The position numbers were made by a program, and so were the translations under genes. Below are positions 1 through 13,315 of a stretch of DNA of 64,000 nucleotides, piece by piece (position 1 is the stretch's first letter; every line of letters begins with the position of its first letter). The notes beneath the pieces were generated by a model, which was given only the letters and a program-made list of their open reading frames with translations, did no database searches and had not been told where the DNA came from. Origin of the DNA: Arctopsyche grandis (taxonomy: Eukaryota > Arthropoda > Insecta > Trichoptera > Hydropsychidae); NCBI RefSeq assembly GCF_051622035.1, contig NC_135356.1, forward strand, positions 9,274,579 through 9,338,578. Direction: 5' to 3'.

Positions 1-700
1 ACAATTTTTAAGTTACACGATCTCATTAAGATTCGTTTTTCATCCATCGACAATTGGAAACACGACTTATTCATACGATACAATGCATATACCGAATGTT
101 GATTAATTAACATGATAACCACGTAAACAGATACCATTTATCTAACGGCTTCTACAATTAACTTTCCTTGTCGATTCAAAGACTTGGTAAACAACTTTTT
201 GGATAGGCGAGGGGTCAACTCAAATTTTAATAAAACATTGACTTATCATCGGGAATACACCAATAATATTTCAATAAAATTGACTGGAAATAAACGGGTT
301 GAAAATTGATCGTACTCTATCAACAGAATTGTCAAACTAAATATATGTACATAGATATAAAGTGATGGTCCAAAAGGAATTCATCCAGTGGATGGTGAAA
401 GGCTAACTATGATGATGATGGGATATTTTTCTATCGCGTAGGTATCGTGCAGATTTTTATTTTGATGACACTGTATCCATTTATTAATGTATGGGAAGCC
501 ATGAGAAATTCGTTTGTTTTTGGAAAAATTTATGAGTATTATTGTTTTTTTGTTGAACTTATTATGAGAAAAACAGCTGCTCTCGATCCGTCTTTTTGTC
601 TTATTGTAAACATATACGTATGTGCTCAAATAAAAATACATAATATGTAAATTAAATTGGTCTAACACAATTGATTCGGAAATTTCTGAATGTAAATAAT
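1..700. other. AT-rich DNA, no gene recognised
   Basis: Only short overlapping reading frames without family resemblance are present. I see no RNA gene or repeat with defined ends. Confidence 0.5.
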
Positions 701-754
701 CTATGCATTATCCGATCGCCTCATTAGTATTTTGACGTAGTTTGTTTTGTATAA

Positions 755-1054
<300 letters not shown>

Positions 1055-1057
1055 TGT

Positions 1058-1087
1058 GGCATTGCAACGCATGCCGGGTTCAGCTAG
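1058..1087 (+). mobile_element. Helitron 3' terminus, family 1
   Basis: A short stem (GGCAT...ATGCC) around TTGCAACGC is followed by GGGTTCAG and a terminal CTAG with T next. This is the layout of a Helitron 3' end (hairpin, about 10 nt, CTRR, insertion between A and T). Near-identical ends are seen at 21567-21599 (+) and 39014-39044 (-), which shows a dispersed family. The 5' part of this copy cannot be delimited because of the adjoining AT tract. Confidence 0.75.
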
Positions 1088-1091
1088 TTTA

Positions 1092-2470
1092 TTATAAATA
1101 TGAGCCGTTATATTTGAAAGTGGCGAAAATCTAAATGTTTCCTCTAGGGCAATAAGTCTCTAGGCTCTAAGTCTCCTCTTGGGCAGTAAGCATTTAGCGC
1201 CATCTATTGAATATTTATTTAATTAATTTTTCTATCGACGTTTTATATTGTTTATACATATGTAGGTAGGTAGGTAGGTAGTTTTTACCATTTTTTTTCA
1301 TACTAAGCAATGAAATATAAATATTAAATTACATATATTTAAAAGGTATTTGGAAATAATACGACCGTGTGCGGATCGAACGCAGGACCGACACATTTCT
1401 TTTATATATTTTTTAATTAATAGCTTAATATGCCACAATCCATGCGATGATATTTCATCGGGCACAACAATAGTATTTAATGTTTTGCACGATGCTTCTC
1501 AAAATGAAGAAAAATTGACTTGAAAAACCTGAATTATTCCAGCATCCACAAACTTAAAATTTGATACAAATTCAAAAATGGACATACAATATCCGTGCAC
1601 TAAGCCTTCGACATATGTAAATATGTATGTATGTATGTACGTACGTTGAAATCTGATCAACCCAAGCATTGAATTCGATACAAATTGAGAATTTCTTTAC
1701 GATTTTCAAAATATATTCGTTACACTTAACAGACTACAGATTCAGATTCCGAATGCAAAATGCAAATTCAAATTTTATTACAAGCTGTTTTATTCGCTTA
1801 TACATTTCCTATTCAAGTGTCATTTGCGTATGTGTTGTGTCGTCGCGAATACTAATTGGCACATACGACGTTCCGAAAACTTATTTGATTTGTGATTAAA
1901 TAAATATTGACGCGACGCAATTCGAGAATATCTCAATATAAACAATGATCTCATGCTTATTAACATAAATATGTGTGTATACCCGAGTGCAAATTCGAAC
2001 GATTCAATATTGCACAATGTGGCTATAATATCTTAAACAGGTTAAATAATGCAGACTATGCAAGCCGGAAATTACACCTTTTCTCCATTTAATTTTATCG
2101 TTTTAGAAACGCTTTCAGATGACGAATTAATTGATTAAAATGTTATTTAATATATGTACATATGTATACACAACTTCAATCTAATTTCGTGTCTTCGAAC
2201 GCTTGTCCATACACTATCAAGACTATTGCACTTGTCCATACTATCAGGATTTTTTGTTCTCAATGAATTAAAAAGTCAAGTTGAAATTATAAATACATTA
2301 TTTATGTATGCATTGGTAGTATTATTTTTAATGAATGACTAGGATCTGATGAACACGTTTTATGTTCTTTCAAATAAAACCCTATATTTACAGATATTTC
2401 GTTGTATATAGACAAACAAATTAAACAAGAGATTCTACGATAGAGTTACCATAATGACAAATAAGTGAAG
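1092..2470. other. No gene; repeat remnants
   Basis: Contains a fragment (1098-1130) of the TGAGCCGTT inverted-repeat family and a degenerate Helitron-type hairpin (CGATGATATTTCATCG, about 1444-1459) ending in ATAGT instead of CTAGT. There is a short GTAG microsatellite at 1262-1282. Nothing else is recognisable. Confidence 0.5.
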
Positions 2471-2563
2471 GAACTCAGTGATTACAACGAGATGTCTCTC
2501 CACTACAGATACTGCACCCCGACAAAGCCGCGCACAACAATGCCACGCCGACAATGCCGCGCC

Positions 2564-2690
2564 AACGGTATCCGGACATGTATGTACTCCCTGGACATAT
2601 ACCCCCCGGACAAATAGCCCTGGTCAAAAACCCCCTGGTCATTAATCCCCCGTGCAAAAAACCCCCAGTGCAAATAGCCCCCCATGCAAA
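2564..2690 (-). repeat. Degenerate G-rich minisatellite-like element, copy 1
   Basis: On the minus strand this reads as a run of about 15-17 bp units of the type GGGGGNTATTTGNCCA. Other copies lie at 4735-4815 and 26315-26400 in the opposite orientation, and 26315-26400 shares the unit order and the terminal GTCCGGATACC. It is a dispersed element, not a gene; the short ORFs across it are by-products of the repeat. Confidence 0.65.
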
Positions 2691-3094
2691 TAAAAATTTA
2701 AAAATAGTAATAAATAATTAATAATTTAAAGTAATAAATGAGAATAAATTAAGTCTGGTAGAGCATATTTTATTGCAATTTATATAAAACTAGTGAATAG
2801 CCCGATGAAACATCATCGCATGGGTATAAAATTATTATATACTCATATAAACCTAAAAAAAAATCCGGAACCGGAACCGGACTCTCATAGATAGTTTTCA
2901 ATTCTTTATTTGTAATAATTTTCCATTCTTAAAGTTAACGTTAACAAAATGTTAATTAAAGTTAACAAAACGTAAAATTTTCCGATTATACACAAACGGT
3001 CATTGACCTCGTAACGTTGAATATTATTATTACACAACACAAATTAAGTGCATATTCATATGATGTGTATTTACAACCCGTATCCTGGGCGAGG

Positions 3095-3175
3095 ATATGG
3101 CATGCGGCGCGGGCTCGTGAGCACATCGCGTTTGGCACAAATCGGAGGGTCCGAGTTTCGATTCCCGGCGCCCGC
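3095..3175 (+). other. tRNA-like module inside the Helitron-type element
   Basis: A GC-rich stretch in AT-rich surroundings containing GGGTCCGAGTTTCGATTCCC, which resembles a T-arm with an RNA polymerase III B box. The upstream A box is poor. It is tRNA-derived by appearance and unlikely to be a functional tRNA, since I could not draw a convincing full cloverleaf. Confidence 0.45.
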
Positions 3176-3427
3176 GGTGAATGAAATCAATTTTTTTCTC
3201 GAATATCGTTAAAATATAAATATAAATAATAAATAATTTAAATTTCAATTTAATTAAAAATAAATGTATAAAAAAAAAATGGTTCAAAACCTCGCTAAAT
3301 AAAATAATTTTATTACGTATTTTTATATGGCGATAGCGAAAATTTTCAATTAATGTTTAAAAAAAAGGAGAATTTCAAATTGGATCGTGGCGTAATTGGT
3401 TAACTCCCAACCTTGAATACACCTATA

Positions 3428-4380
3428 ATGGTGCGTACGCACCAAGCCAACGAACGGCCCACAGGCCAACTTTTAAAACCAGTAGCGTACAAAATATCGA
3501 AATATAAATTAAATTTAAAAATTGAAATTAAATATCAAAATTAAAACTATTATTATTATATAAAAATTAAATTCAAGTATCAAAATAAAATTATAATCAT
3601 TTTATTAAAATTAAAATTAAATATTGAAAGTTAAAACAGAACATGCACAATTTAAATAAATTTTCGAGATTGACCTAAAATTAGATCATCAACAATCACA
3701 TACAGGTAATCCTCGACTTTTGTTTGTCGAAGATGTTTCGACTTACGAAGATACGCACTAAGATCGAAAAAAAATCAAAGAATTATTATTTTTACTTCCC
3801 CGTAATGCGCAGTTACTGAGAATATATCATGTATTAGTATGGGTGATCCAACGATTTTTGCTAACCCGGGGTGTTGTCGGTCACATCAAACGGATTTTTT
3901 TATTCTTCAATTGTTTCTCTCGTCGAAATAAATCAAGTAATTAAATAATTTCAGAGGTAAAATTTATCGGATAATGTGTGATAATAATGTGTAATAATTT
4001 TATTTCGACGAAAGAAAAAAAACCCTTTGACAAATCACCGACATCCGACACCGCGTTTTTTTATGAATTGTTTTTTTTTATCGATCATCCACGTGGAAAT
4101 ACAGTAACATCTCGTGACGACTTTAACAATTTTTTTTTCGCTCGTAATCAGAGAAATTATAATATTTCTCTGGTTTTAAATGCGGTATCGTCGTAATTCA
4201 AAACATTGTTGCAATTCAAAACATCAACGATGATCTAATTTTAGCTCAATCTCGCTCTTTAGCTTGATTTTGATATTTAATTTCAATTTTAAAATTTAAT
4301 TTTTATTTCGATATTTTGTACGCTACTGCTGGTTAAAAAGTTGGCCCAAAATCGTCGTTGGTTTAGTCCGTAAGCACCAT
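3428..4380. mobile_element. Foldback (inverted-repeat) element, copy 1
   Basis: The ends are inverted: left ATGGTGCGTACGCACC..., right ...CGTAAGCACCAT. Further inside, GTAGCGTACAAAATATCGA is mirrored at about 4306-4324. A second copy in opposite orientation is at 13632-14531. There is no ORF of note, so it is a non-autonomous DNA element. It sits inside the Helitron-type element (2790-4540) and is therefore younger than it. The target duplication is not clear. Confidence 0.8.
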
Positions 4381-4544
4381 AAGAGGGTATTTGAGTGAGG
4401 GGTGATCGGTTCGAGTCGCGACAAAGTCGTCTCGTCGAAAAATGAACTTATCGATTTTTATCGATTCGTTCATTATGTTCGGCGAGAGTTAGGACACACA
4501 CACACACACACACACAGAGATTACCGTCTTTATATATATGATAT

Positions 4545-4730
4545 TTAATTTCAATTTATATACAATATTTAATTCTAAGATATCGTAATAGTAACATAAT
4601 AGATTACCTATTGATAATTTATAAATAATGCGATATACATATGTATGTATTATGACTAAAATAAATTAGTAGTGATATTGATACTGACTTTTTATTAAAG
4701 GCACTGTCAATTTTTATAAAATATTTTTAT
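4545..4730. other. AT-rich DNA, nothing recognised
   Basis: No ORF and no repeat end seen. Confidence 0.4.
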
Positions 4731-4734
4731 CCTT

Positions 4735-4815
4735 GGCGGGGGGTTATTTGGGGATTAATGACTAGGGGATTTTTGACCGGGGGTATACATATGTCCAAGG
4801 GGTAATTGTCCTAGA
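4735..4815 (+). repeat. Degenerate G-rich minisatellite-like element, copy 2
   Basis: Shares the units GGGGATTAATGACTAGGGG, TTTTTGACCGGGGG and ATATGTCCAAGGGG with the copies at 2564-2690 and 26315-26400. This copy lacks some of the units. Confidence 0.6.
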
Positions 4816-4819
4816 ACCC

Positions 4820-7185
4820 GCGCCAACATAGCCTCGCAGAACAAAAGTAAATTCCGATGTACAATTATATTTCACATCGAATAAAAATTAAAACAGGCTT
4901 ATAATTAGAGTCGTGTGGGCGCAACATTAACAAAAAAAGTTTTTGCAAGAGCCTAATACTTTTCACAAAATTATAAAATAATATTTACTTTGTGGAAGTT
5001 TCCAATTATAATGAAAATAATTATTACCAAAGGTATTGAAAACGCCGAATTTTAACGAAATATAAAGTATGTAAGTGCTGACAAAAGTCATAAAGTTTTA
5101 TAACGGTTGTAGTTTTAGTCGAGTATATGTACATATGTATTTGACTACTTGTTCAATATTTTGAGTCCCGAAAATAGTTAATAGACAACGAATCTTCCGT
5201 ACAAGTGTTTCTCATATTTTTTTCAAATAGACCTTTTTTTCTCCTATCCTCCTATCACGTAAAAAATACTTCTGTTTTATTCAATTTAATTAAATTGTGT
5301 AGTTTTGTTTTGCGCGTGTTTGTCGGTTCGGCAATGATGGGGTTGTTCTGCGCGAAATTTGTATAAGCGAGTTTGGCATTGGAAGCATTTTATATGACAA
5401 TGTACATACATATAAAATGCATCATGAACGTTTGTAAATAGGGTTTATATATATGAGTGGAAATCGTAAAAAACTTTAAGTTTAAGACGTATTATATATA
5501 TGTACATAATTTATGAACAGTTATAGCCTTTAAAAATCAAAATAAATCTCACCTTCGAATGCTCGAATAATACGTAATCTTCTCGAGCATTTCTCAATAC
5601 ACAAAATTCAAAGTTATTTACGACGTTCCATTCAAATTTTTAATTGTCAATTACAAAGAAGAACTCGTCAGTCAGGCCGAACGAGAAAGCCGTCAAATAT
5701 ATAGAATTACATATTTTGACAATACCCCTTTAAGTTTGCGTATAAATTTGTAACTGAATAATAAGCATCGTTTGCAACATTGTTTCTGTAAATACAAAGA
5801 TAGCATATTATTTACATACAAATCAATAAATACTGCTCTTACATATACATATTATACATATGTAAATTCTTTTTTTGGTTTGGTTAAAGATTGATTTCGA
5901 ATCATATAAAAATACAGTAATACTGTGAATTTCATCGTACATATTTGCAATGCGTGTGAATGAATGTGATATGATTTTATCAATGAATGTAAAAATAATT
6001 TAATTGACAAGCATTCAGCAATTACATATGTATATTAGACGGTCAGTACTACAATCAAACGCTCAGTTTATTTGTATAGGATATTTGGAGTTTGATATAT
6101 AAATTTCTATTGTGCTATTACGAGGCAGGAAAATCAATCAGCGATTTTCTCATTTACAGAATAAACATTTTGATGAATCCAATTAAATTATTTACTGACC
6201 CAAACTGATAAAATTTGATATACAGCTAATAGGCCATGCCACCTATATAAAAGTTGCTTATCTACCAAATATGTGATCGCCTTTAAATTGATCATACAAT
6301 TTTTTGGTTTCAATTAAATGGATTTTAATTTAGAGTCTGATTTTAAAGTACACAATTTGTGTTTTTAAATAAAAAAAATGTACGTATATGGTCATCCACA
6401 CCCAAACCCAAAATTATTAAACATCGCAAGGAAAATTCACCATAATTAACATTTTCAATGTAGCTATTGTAATGTTTGAAAAATTCCAACCGGTTAAAAT
6501 AGCTATTAATATGTACACATGTACATATTAATAACTATACCAACCCATACAAACTAGCCGATACAACATTTTCTTCTAAATTCAAAACAATTCAACTAAC
6601 ATAAAATTGAAATTATTATATTTCGGTACTACCGGTAGTCCATTTTATATGTACTACCAGTAGAACTTAAGGTTAAATTGTGGCAAAAAACCGATAGAAC
6701 TAGTTTCGGTAGTACCGGTATTGGAATTCGTACTCAATATGGTCATTCGTGGAGTTGCTGGCTACGAAATGTTGAGGTGAATAATCTTTGCATGGGAATC
6801 AGTTGGCATAAAACCAATAAATTGCTTGCGATTTGTTGGCATACAAATCGACAGATGAATTGCTACGTCAATTCGTTAGAAATCGTATGCGATAACTACA
6901 TATAGATTTGCATTGCGGAAAAATAAACTTTCAATTAAATACGTATGCACAATATACATACATACATGTAAATATTGTAAATATAAAAGCTAAATAAATG
7001 AAATTTAAATGTTTGCTTTGTGATTCGAGCTTAATATAAAATAATTTTTATACTCACTGAATCTTTATCGAGGATCGGACTTTCAAATTGATATTGGTTA
7101 AATATGAAGAACATAAACAGCCCAAAGAATAATTAGTAAAAATAGAGTAGAAGAGAAGTTGTTAAAACACATTGCGTTGTGAGTT
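4820..7185. other. AT-rich DNA, no gene recognised
   Basis: Many TACATATGTATG-like motifs. Three related ACCGGTAG/ACTACCGG-like stretches lie at about 6628-6720. No ORF with family resemblance and no RNA gene seen. Confidence 0.45.
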
Positions 7186-7187
7186 CG

Positions 7188-7942
7188 AGGTTGTGATTTC
7201 TCGACTTTTTTTGATTCTCGAGATTCGAGAATCTCCTTTTCTCGGAATATTTGAATCTCGAGATTTGAGAATCTTATTTTCTAGAAATATTTGAATCTCG
7301 AGAATTCGAGATTTTCTTTTTTTGTTTCTCGAGATTCTCGAGAATTCTCGAGAAAGTATAATTTTTTTTTAATACAGTGAATTGATTTTTTTAGCATATA
7401 AACTTGACAACATAAAAAATCAAAAGGACACAAACACTACATATGTATATTATATCAGGGGCTTACAACTTTATTAAAGAGATGACGAAAGAAAGGTATA
7501 GAGAGATACAATAGAACATTGAATAGAAAAAAAGTAAAATTATATAAAAAAAAATATTATAAAAGAAGGCATGAAAAGAAAATAAAAATATACAAAATTA
7601 ATTAAAAATAGTTAAAATGACAATATTTAAAAAAGAATTTTATAAAATTCCCAGTGTTGCTACCCGGCTTTGCCCGTGTTTTTGTGACCGGACAAATAAT
7701 GAAAATACTGACCATCTACATATGCATATTAAAATACTGACTATAAATTGATTAATATAACTAAGGAACATATACTCGAATAAATAAATAATAAATCAAA
7801 AATCTTTGTTTTATGTGTTAAGTGGGGTCATATTGTCAGTGAAAATATATTTTCACTAGCGTTTTAGTGATATCATAACCGAATACTTTCGCACTAGTGA
7901 TCTCGAGAAATCTCGAGACGAGATTTCTCGATCACAACCTCT
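7188..7942. repeat. Segment bounded by inverted GAGGTTGTGAT and rich in TCTCGAGA palindromes
   Basis: GAGGTTGTGAT at 7188 is mirrored by ATCACAACCTC ending at 7942. Next to each end are clusters of TCTCGAGA/GAATCTCGAGATTC palindromes (7204-7350 and 7898-7932). The terminal sequence could be a hAT-like inverted repeat, but no 8-bp target duplication is visible. The interior is AT-rich and contains a Helitron-like 3' hairpin at 7651-7678. Confidence 0.45.
7651..7678 (-). mobile_element. Degenerate Helitron 3' terminus, family 2
   Basis: On the minus strand the hairpin CGGGCAAAGCCGGG is followed by TAGCAACACTGG, which corresponds to CTAG with one change. It is related to the ends at 11308-11334 and 20850-20870. 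Confidence 0.5.
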
Positions 7943-8154
7943 AATTGCTAGTACCATTCTGGAAAAAAATTGCCTCCGCCTTTTCTTTGATTTATGATCT
8001 TTTCAATTGAGTATGTATGTATAAATTAAATGAAATTTGCAGTTATTATTATTAAAAATACCATTAAGTATACCTCATTACTAAATTAGTATTTTTTTTA
8101 CGAGGTTTGTATTAGTTTCTTTTCATTAATTCAATGATTATTACTTTTTTTTTG

Positions 8155-8225
8155 CAATTTGCCAGGAAGGTGGGTTTACCTGTTAGGCCTTCCTGGTATA
8201 TACATATGTATAAATAAAATAAAAA
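8155..8225 (+). mobile_element. Probable LINE 3' tail (stem-loop plus AT-rich tail)
   Basis: A perfect 9-bp stem, CCAGGAAGG (8162-8170) with CCTTCCTGG (8188-8196), is followed by a TAAATAAAATAAAA stretch. This resembles the 3' stem-loop and simple tail of non-LTR retrotransposons, as also seen at 21610 and 48077. No coding part is attached. Confidence 0.4.
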
Positions 8226-8229
8226 CATT

Positions 8230-11200
8230 GTACATACATACATATATATACTCATTTCTGGAAATATTAAAATTACGGAAATCAGAAACTCTCATTTGAA
8301 ACTACACATTTTTTATAATAAACATTACTTTTAACAACATTTCGACAGCCTTGAAGCATTTTATCACTTTTAACGACTTGATATATGTACCTACATACAT
8401 ATATATCAAGAAAATAATAAATATTCATTATTTTCCATTTTTAATTATGGCAGAAAACACTTCTTCTATCTGAAATTTGTTTTAGATGAATTTTTTTTCG
8501 ATGGCTTTTACATTTTCACTTAAAACATACTACAGTTCAATACATTGCTTCTTAATACGTGCGTGATAAAGCAACACGTGAAAGTGAAGACGAACAGTTG
8601 TACTAACAGTGGTGTGCAACATGCGGTATTCGTACATACATATGTACCTACATACATATACGTATTATACTTCGATACGAGAGTGATCCAAACAATAACA
8701 CATTTTGTGTAAATTGATGTGTAATAATTTAAACACTACTGACACTGTGTGAACACATACCGATTAGCGTTCACGAACAATGGACGAACGATCCACATTG
8801 ATTGTAAACAATTATTTTGTATTTTGGGAACGTGTGGATCGACACTGTACATTTTGCACGTAGCGATAGTATTACATATGTATGTATATACACATGTACA
8901 TATGTATAATATAATGAAGAAAGTTCATAGAATCACATAAACCATACATATAAACGCAGTTGATTACCTTTCTTGTAATGAAATGACAATCTGTCATTTT
9001 CCAACATGCATAACTTTGTTTATATAGAATGCGAATAGAAGGAAGCGAGTACTATCTCAATACAAATAAAATAAATCACTTAATGAATTGTCGTTGTATA
9101 CCAAACTACCACAACCGGAACGAAGAATACACACATCCCCATACATACATATGTACATAAATAGTATAAATTATTATTTTCTTAAATATCACATAACAAT
9201 CGCACTAAAATATTCAACGCAATTGTAATGAATTCTCCATTATGCTCGGCATAAAAGGTTTACGATTCGCGTAGGAGAAAAAGAAAAAAAAAAAGAGGGA
9301 AGACCGCATTCTATGGGCAGAATTAAATTTGAGCAACTTAACGTACAAGAATGTGGGAAAATACGTATGAATGATAACAATGAAACGTTCCACGAAATTC
9401 TCCGGAGCTTCCCAAACGTTTTTCCAATTGTACCAAACCATCGAAAGGAAGATACATATATGTACATACATACATATATACGTATATAATATTTGGGCTC
9501 AGTTAGCTCTCGATGACAAAACGTTTATTGTTTCATCCGCTTTCCGTTCACTTTTGAACATTCACACTCGGTCACGGCCATCACCCGAACACGGCACACG
9601 CACACGTCATCTCAGGTGTTCGCTATATTCGGAATTAAAAATAGTAATAATGAATATATAAAAAAAACAAGATGAATATTAAAAAAAAAAAAACACTGCT
9701 CAAGCAGCAGCCGTGGGCGGCAGAAGAGAGCGTTTGTCGAAACGGTATTCGAAAGCTGATGGATGATTTGTCGAATTTGACGTGTAAAATCGAATGTCTA
9801 TATCGCTTTTGGAACTGACCGCTACCAAAGTTGCACTGGGAAATGGGTCAGATTTATCTCGAAGATATTGACAACGATGTGTGTGTGTGTTTAGACGTTG
9901 GACAGTCGCGATAAAATGTGTTGAAAGCTTGATAGTGTGAATGTACGGACATTTGAATGTTGGTTAACATCAATTTGGTGCGTTTAAAATGGCAACTTAG
10001 AGACATTTATTAAAATAAAATTACTATCGGAAAGTCCGAGCTAAAGAGATGATTAGGAAGAGGATGATTTATTTCAAAATCTTGGCTCAAAACCTTCGCA
10101 TCTGACATACATACATATAATGCTATGTTAACACGGGAATGGCTTGAATCCTGCATCCTGCTCGTGCACACTCGCCAGTAAGGCACACAACTTGAATTCC
10201 ACAAAGTCTACCTTACGTGTGCCCAAGCTGGATGAAAAACATCAAAATGTAAAGATAATTAACTCCCAAAATGAGATTTCCCCAGTTAGAGTCATTTCAT
10301 AAAAAAATTCAGACCAGAAATGTAAACTTTCCGCACAATAGTTAGTCTAGTTTTTGAAAACAAAAAATTAGTTATTAAAAAAATAGTATGTATGTATCTA
10401 CATACAAAAACACACACATTCGTGTATATATGTATTGTATATACATAGAAGATGAGTATTGGCAAGCTCAAAAAAATCTGATATATTTATTGGATGTAAA
10501 TTTTAAATAATGGTTATATCAAAAACTTGTTTTTTTTTCCGTTGTGTTATTCAAAATTCTCTATGTATGTTTATTTGTTTAGTTGACATAACAGCATTTT
10601 TTGTAAACCACAAACCACGTTTTTATATAATATAATATTTATCAGTATCGAATTTTTCAGGGTTACACGAAAATTTGTAAAAATTTTCAATGTCTTTGAA
10701 CAAATAAAATAAATTACGTCATTCATAGATATATCAAATAAAAGTGGGAGTTTCCATTTGACACTTTTAAGAGAAGAAATCGCTCATCATGGTAGCAAAA
10801 TAACAAACATACATACTATGTGATATTTTTAAATGGCATGCATTACTTGCATAATAAATTACTAACTCACTTTTATTAGTGAATTACCATGATGATAGTA
10901 CATATAATTGATATTTAAAACTACGCTGCGTTGTACAAAATTCTTTTTTCATAACAAAAATTATAAAAAAAATTAAAAATTGCACTTTGAGGCATTTATA
11001 AATGTAATCTACGTACATATGTATGTTATGTGTATGATATTTTGTATTTATAAATTAATCGATTTGACAGGCGCTTGAAAATTATAGGACAATTAAAAAA
11101 AAAGATAATAAGAATATCATTAATGATATTAAATTATGAAGAGCTAAATAATAAAAAAATACATTGAAATGTTGTTTTATTCACTTCACATTGACACCAT

Positions 11201-11300
11201 TAAAAAATAATAATGTAAAATTGGTATTTTTACATGATTTAGAATATCAAATATTCAAAGGTCAAGACTTTGTTTTGTTTGAGATTACATATACATATAT
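8230..11300. other. No gene recognised
   Basis: The stretch includes a slightly more GC-rich segment (about 9500-9960) that could be unique host DNA, but its ORFs (up to 96 codons) show no family features. No splice structure could be supported. Confidence 0.4.
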
Positions 11301-11307
11301 GTACATA

Positions 11308-11450
11308 CTAGTGTTTTTACCCGGCTTCGCTCGGTATTTGTTATATAAACAGTTTAAGCATGGCCAATCTAATAGTAAACATTTTATTAAATTTATTCGA
11401 ATAATCATTTGTTTTTTTATTAAATTGGACGTCATGGATTTACGAACCAA
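11308..11450 (-). mobile_element. Helitron 3' terminus, family 2
   Basis: The minus strand ends ACCGAGCGAAGCCGGGT, TAAAAACACTAG, then T. This is a hairpin followed by CTAG (11308-11311). The sequence inward to about 11390 (GGCCAATCTAATAGTAAAC) matches 20805-20870 in opposite orientation, which supports a dispersed element. The 235-codon plus-strand frame covering this region is low-complexity and I do not call it a gene. Confidence 0.7.
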
Positions 11451-11454
11451 ACAA

Positions 11455-12640
11455 ACAAAAATACATACATATATACAAAGTCTCTTTCGAAATTATATAT
11501 TAGATGTATTCATATTACATATATCAAATATGATTATATACATATTATATCAAATGTTTTGGGCTGTTTGGTCATTTAATGCCAAATGTATAATAGTTAA
11601 TTGGTTTAGCATCAAATGTCTATTATTGGGTATTATAATTTACATGTCAAATACACATAATCGTATGTGGTTAAGAAATTATGTTATTTTCAGGATGAAC
11701 AAAATCAAATGTAAAGTACTAGCTAACATAAGATTTAAGTATGATAAGAGGCCAATCAAATGTATAAATAAGGGGAGTCCGCCTTTTCAGTATGCTAAAC
11801 ACAATATTTCGAAAAAATTTGACTGCGAACTTTCGACTAAGAGTACTAATAAGCTTTATGAAAGTCTTTAATGTCGAAAATAAACATTGTTACGGTTTAG
11901 TTTCAGTGTTGCGGTTCAAATTCTGAAGTTTCGGTCTGTTAAAGTTACTTTTGAGGCATGAAAAGTTTCCACTCGATAATACATTTTTAACAGCTGATTG
12001 TAAATTTCAGTCAGAAACTTTACAGCGTAGGAACATTTGCATATTATGCACATACATACATATTTACATATGTATATGTATACCACTTGATTCTTAAGCC
12101 GGACTGGCTAAAAGCTAACGATGAAAGTTATTTCACTGTTGATGATATTTTATTCAACAATTCCATATGTTTGTGAAGCGATATTTGAACATTTAGCATT
12201 CTTAATCCACACACAATAATACCTATAGATCATATATGTATGTACATACATATGTATGCCATGAATCATGGTAAGTGAACCGTTGCAAATACACCTGGAC
12301 TATTCAACAACTTTAGGAACAAACAAATTTACGAACCCTATCTAACCTTGAAACTTAAGCTATTAACGAAAATTGTACACACGTACGTGTAAAATAACAG
12401 GTTGTAAAATATTATTATAATTTTATGAAATTTAAATAATATCAACAAATTTATGATTCTCAATTATGAATAAAACGAGAAATGTATTTATGTTTGTATG
12501 CATGTACATACATATGTCATAGCTCTAAATACTTAGCAAAGGAGCTCTAAACAATTCAGTGAAGGACTCTAAGAAAAAAAAGTGCAAAATTTACTATCGA
12601 GAATGGAAAAGAAACAGTATACATACATATGTATGTATTT
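11455..12640. other. AT-rich DNA, no gene recognised
   Basis: One long plus-strand frame (to 11871) runs through AT-rich sequence without domain-like composition. The rest has only short frames. Confidence 0.45.
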
Positions 12641-12644
12641 ATGT

Positions 12645-13315
12645 AAAAAAATCGATTATATGTTTTTGTGACTCAATTGAAAATACGGATCTTAAATGTT
12701 TATTTATTTAATATTTGGATCTTGAATGTTTATTATTTAAACAAATACTGGCGGTTTATTGTTTTAATGATAATAGACAAATGTATGATAAATTGAATCC
12801 GATGAAAAACCCATCAACATCTTGGGTACATATAATCGTATATTTTTAAATATTATACATGATTATTATAATATAATTTGATGCATTCTACATTTGAGCC
12901 GTTTAAGAAAAGATTCTAAAAAATTGTCTTAACTAAAACCACTTACTAAACATGCAAAACCGTTGTCTGCATTAAATAAACATATGAGCCGTTTTATTTT
13001 AAAATGGCGAAAGTCCAATTTTCAGTTCCAGAAATACTATTTCTGTTTAACTCAATTCACAAATGGCTATCACTTCTTTCAATTCGATATGTCCGAATCT
13101 CGACAAAGAAGAATAAATGTATTACTGGCGACCAGTATTTTTAAATATTGTAAAACGCAAAACATTATATTTAATGTTTTGCGTTACTACATTTTAAAGA
13201 AAAATTTGCTATATTTCAACTACCCGTGCATCTCTTGGCCGAAATCAGCTGAAAAATCACGGAACAAAAACTACGTATCAACCATTTTCCATTCACGACT
13301 ATGAAGGGCATCGAC
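12645..13315 (+). repeat. Interspersed repeat with TGAGCCGTT motif, copy 1
   Basis: The segment 12650-13200 matches 35275-35890 in inverted orientation, with shared stretches such as ACTCAATTGAAAAT, TTGAATCCGATGAAAAACCC and AACTCAATTCACAAAT. Inside are TGAGCCGTTTTATTT at 12985 and a hairpin CGCAAAACATTATATTTAATGTTTTGCG at about 13153-13182. A shorter third relative lies at 24180-24345. Non-coding; probably a MITE-like element with flanking repeat. Confidence 0.7.

Larger units (their letters stand above)
2790..4540 (-). mobile_element. Helitron-type element, copy a, interrupted by a foldback element
   Basis: The minus-strand 3' end is CTAG at 2790-2793, preceded by a hairpin (GATGA...TCATC inside CCC...GGG, 2801-2824). 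The opposite end is a (CA)n tract, GATTACCGTCTTTATATATA, at about 4496-4540. That edge is shared with copies at 31155-31985 and 48425-49130. A tRNA-like head lies at about 3095-3175 (B-box-like TTTCGATTCC). The inner segment from ATGGTTCAAAACCTCGC to the CA tract is common to all three copies but is split here by an insertion at 3428-4380. No coding capacity was seen, so it is non-autonomous. Confidence 0.6.

Noticed and set aside
3095..3175. Functional tRNA gene
   Set aside because: Only the T-arm/B-box side is convincing; the A box is poor, a full cloverleaf could not be drawn, and the module is part of a repeat.
9214..9661. Frames on both strands near 9.2-9.7 kb
   Set aside because: Short, overlapping, and without domain or splice support; could hide a host exon, but I cannot show it.
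11164..11871. 235-codon plus-strand frame
   Set aside because: It runs over a Helitron terminus and AT-rich DNA, is rich in Ile/Lys/Tyr/Asn as expected from composition, and shows no motif.
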